Assembly: GCA_946886425.1 (NCBI GenBank)
Contig: CAMPIP010000106.1
Span: 1 to 7,683, forward strand
Direction of reading: 5' to 3'
Source: an uncultured Actinomycetes bacterium
GTDB lineage: Bacteria > Actinomycetota > Thermoleophilia > Solirubrobacterales > 70-9
Length of the DNA stretch: 7,683 nt
Shown here: positions 6,564 to 7,683 of the stretch, piece by piece
Position numbering within the stretch: the stretch's first letter is position 1
How the letters are laid out: the number at the start of each line of letters is the position of its first letter
The notes under the pieces: generated by a model
The model's input: the letters and a program-made list of their open reading frames with translations, nothing else
Told to the model about the DNA's origin: nothing
Databases searched by the model: none
Position numbers and translations under genes: made by a program

Positions 6564-6615
6564 AAGGAGGGATGCCGAATGCACCGCGGCGGGTAGCCCC
6601 CGTCGCGGTGCGATG
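6564..6615 (+). promoter_or_regulatory. Shine-Dalgarno and strong hairpin abutting the start of the collagen-like gene
   Basis: AAGGAGG (6564-6570) is an excellent Shine-Dalgarno, but the ATG of the collagen-like frame is 42 nt further at 6613. Between them 6581-6611 forms a 13-bp hairpin (GCACCGCGGCGGG paired with CCCGTCGCGGTGC, one G-U pair, loop TAGCC) that ends one base before the ATG. If it folds, only 11 unpaired bases remain between Shine-Dalgarno and ATG, so the hairpin could act as a structured spacer, as known for phage T4 gene 38. No T tract follows, so a terminator is unlikely. Confidence 0.55.
6579..6596 (+). CDS. Possible 5-codon leader peptide MHRGG
   Basis: ATG at 6579 is 8 nt after the AAGGAGG, the best-placed start for that site. 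It encodes Met-His-Arg-Gly-Gly and stops at TAG 6594-6596, which lies in the loop of the 6581-6611 hairpin. A ribosome translating it would melt the left arm of the hairpin and end 16 nt before the ATG at 6613, so it could control translation of the collagen-like gene. A real leader peptide is inference; such a short frame can occur by chance. Confidence 0.25.
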   Translation: MHRGG

Positions 6616-6978
6616 ATCCCCGCCCTGATGGTCTCCCTGCCGCGCAATCACTTCATCGCGCTCGTGGTCGGCATCTGCGTGCTCAGTGCCGCGATCGGCA
6701 CCGGAGTCGCCCTGCTCGCCCAGACCGGACCGTCGGGCGCCCGCGGCCCTCAGGGCCCGGTCGGCCCGCGCGGACCGGAAGGGCCCGAAGGCGCCTCCGC
6801 CGCGGCCGAAGTCGAAGAACTGGAAGCGGAAGTCGACGAACTGCGCTCCCAGGTGGACGAAGGCGGCGGCGGCGACGTCGGCGACCTCGAAAGCCGGCTC
6901 GAAGACCTCGAATCGGAAGTCTCGGGAATCGGCGGCGTCACCTCCGAACTCTGCGAAGAACTCGACCTCTTCTGCTGA
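6613..6978 (+). CDS. Small membrane-anchored collagen-like / coiled-coil protein
   Basis: I do not recognise a named family for this 121-residue protein, but its architecture is clear. Residues 14-36 (FIALVVGICVLSAAIGTGVA and on) are a membrane anchor or uncleaved signal. Residues 39-62 are eight uninterrupted Gly-X-Y triplets, mostly Gly-Pro-X, a short collagen-like stalk. Residues 64-83 are an acidic heptad segment (EVEELEAEVDELRSQVDE), GGGG (84-87) is a hinge, and 89-105 is a second heptad segment (VGDLESRLEDLESEVSG). The tail SELCEELDLFC has Cys114 and a terminal Cys121 that could form disulfides. It is probably a trimeric or otherwise bundled surface stalk. ATG 6613 is the first start of this frame after the FtsH stop; ATG 6628 is an alternative. 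All 16 Glu codons are GAA, unlike the neighbours. It lies 60 nt after the FtsH gene, likely in one transcript. Confidence 0.8.
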   Translation: MIPALMVSLPRNHFIALVVGICVLSAAIGTGVALLAQTGPSGARGPQGPVGPRGPEGPEGASAAAEVEELEAEVDELRSQVDEGGGGDVGDLESRLEDLESEVSGIGGVTSELCEELDLFC

Positions 6979-7002
6979 CGTTTCCGGCTTCGACGGTAAA
7001 GT
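6975..7002 (+). promoter_or_regulatory. Candidate promoter for a leaderless mRNA
   Basis: CTGACG (6975-6980, four of six matches to TTGACA), a 16-nt spacer and TAAAGT (6997-7002, fits TANNNT) make the best promoter match in the window. Seven bases separate the -10 from GTG 7010, so transcription would begin at the start codon itself. There is no Shine-Dalgarno before that GTG, which fits leaderless initiation, common in actinobacteria. The -35 overlaps the TGA stop (6976-6978) of the collagen-like gene. Confidence 0.5.
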
Positions 7003-7009
7003 TGGCTAC

Positions 7010-7683
7010 GTGGCCAGTTTCGAGGGGGACGAGAACTACTACTTCCCACCCGGGCGCTCGATGGCGCGACGGGTGCATGGCGACCGCGCCGTCGGGCTGC
7101 TCTACGGGCAGCGGGCGCTGCTGATCGGCGCCCTCGAGCCGCTCACCTACACCGGCACGATGCTCAGCACCAGCGCCGGCGACTGGCCCTTCACGCGGCT
7201 CGCCCGCACGGCGAAGATCCAGGAGACGGTCTTCCTCGGCACCCGCGAGGAGGCCGACAAGGCACTGGCGGCGGTGCACCGGCTGCACGAACGGGTCAAG
7301 GGCGAGCTGCCCGAGGCCGCCGGGGGCCACCCGGCCGGCGCCACCTACTCGGCCTTCGACCCCGAGCTGATGCTGTGGACGCTGGCGGTGATCGCCGACT
7401 CGGGCCGCGCGATGTACGAGACGATGGTGCGGCCGCTCGGCGAAGCCGAGCGCGAGCGGCTCTGGCAGGACTACGTGCTGTTCGGCGAGCTGTTCGGGCT
7501 GCCCCGCTCCGAGGTCCCCGGCAGCTTCCGGGAGTTCCGCGCCTGGTGGGACGAGCGGCTCGGCTCGCCTAACCTGCAGGCGACCGCGCACGGGCTCGAG
7601 TTCGCGCCCCTGGTCGCCTTCGAGCAGCCGGTCCCGGCGGCGGCCCGCGGCAACATCAAGATGCAGAACCTCATCATCAAGGG
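7010..7683 (+). CDS. MpaB-family (DUF2236) oxygenase, N-terminal part
   Basis: The gene runs off the window; 224 codons are visible. The sequence RRVHGDRAVGLLYGQRALLI (20-39), FLGTREEADKALAAVHRLHERVKG (75-98), FDPELMLWTLAVIADSGRAMYE (116-137) and the acidic LWQDYVLFGELFGLP (151-165) follow the order of conserved blocks in the MpaB/DUF2236 family. That family is related to rubber oxygenase Lcp and to fungal MpaB, and several members are heme-dependent oxygenases. In the block after 'DPEL' many members, as I recall, have W-V-H; here it reads WTL, so a frequent histidine is missing. The GTG start at 7010 is supported by an ideally placed -10 box and the absence of a better ATG; the frame is open further upstream but holds no start with a Shine-Dalgarno. 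The substrate is unknown, and the protein has no evident signal peptide. Confidence 0.82.
   Translation, partial: MASFEGDENYYFPPGRSMARRVHGDRAVGLLYGQRALLIGALEPLTYTGTMLSTSAGDWPFTRLARTAKIQETVFLGTREEADKALAAVHRLHERVKGELPEAAGGHPAGATYSAFDPELMLWTLAVIADSGRAMYETMVRPLGEAERERLWQDYVLFGELFGLPRSEVPGSFREFRAWWDERLGSPNLQATAHGLEFAPLVAFEQPVPAAARGNIKMQNLIIK

Noticed and set aside
6581..6611. Intrinsic terminator after FtsH
   Set aside because: The stem is strong but is followed by GATGATCCCC rather than a T tract, and it abuts a start codon.
1..7683. CRISPR arrays, insertion sequences or long direct repeats
   Set aside because: No regularly spaced repeats, transposase or terminal inverted repeats were seen on reading either strand.

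Overview
The window is very GC-rich, with tightly packed genes, several GTG/TTG starts and protein families common in high-GC Gram-positive bacteria. The best guess is an actinobacterium, possibly of the Thermoleophilia/Solirubrobacterales type. That is inference from composition and gene style; there is no rRNA or marker gene here to prove it.

Layout, left to right. (1) A 25-codon tail, probably of a fumarylacetoacetate-hydrolase family enzyme (+, ends 79), followed by a weak hairpin. (2) On the minus strand (1179 to 127), a secreted HEXXH zinc-metallopeptidase gene interrupted by two amber codons four codons apart, exactly where the conserved E-x-x-x-E zinc-site motif should be; everything else in it looks intact. 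(3) A 261-bp gene-free gap that holds the leader of the next gene. (4) A plus-strand operon of three: a cyclopropane-fatty-acid-synthase-type methyltransferase (1441-2628), an overlapping alpha/beta hydrolase (2619-3386) and a metallo-beta-lactamase-fold hydrolase (3398-4147). (5) Convergent to it, 4 nt away, an FHA plus LuxR-type helix-turn-helix regulator (minus, 4841-4152). (6) Divergent from the regulator, a short single-membrane-segment FtsH-type AAA+ protease (4987-6552), then a small membrane-anchored collagen-like/coiled-coil protein (6613-6978). (7) An MpaB/DUF2236-family oxygenase (7010 to the window edge), apparently with its own promoter and a leaderless GTG start.

The operon in (4) looks like lipid chemistry: a membrane fatty-acyl methyltransferase co-translated with two hydrolases of unknown substrate. 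Region (6) looks like membrane protein quality control, with a small membrane-anchored stalk protein that could be a partner or scaffold.

The most interesting points are: the paired amber codons at the metal-binding motif; the FtsH amber stop that lies in frame with the downstream collagen-like gene with no other stop between; a strong 13-bp hairpin between an excellent Shine-Dalgarno and that gene's start, with a 5-codon mini-ORF running into it; all 16 glutamates of that gene being GAA in a GAG-preferring region; and an inverted repeat that would mask the start codon of the methyltransferase gene.
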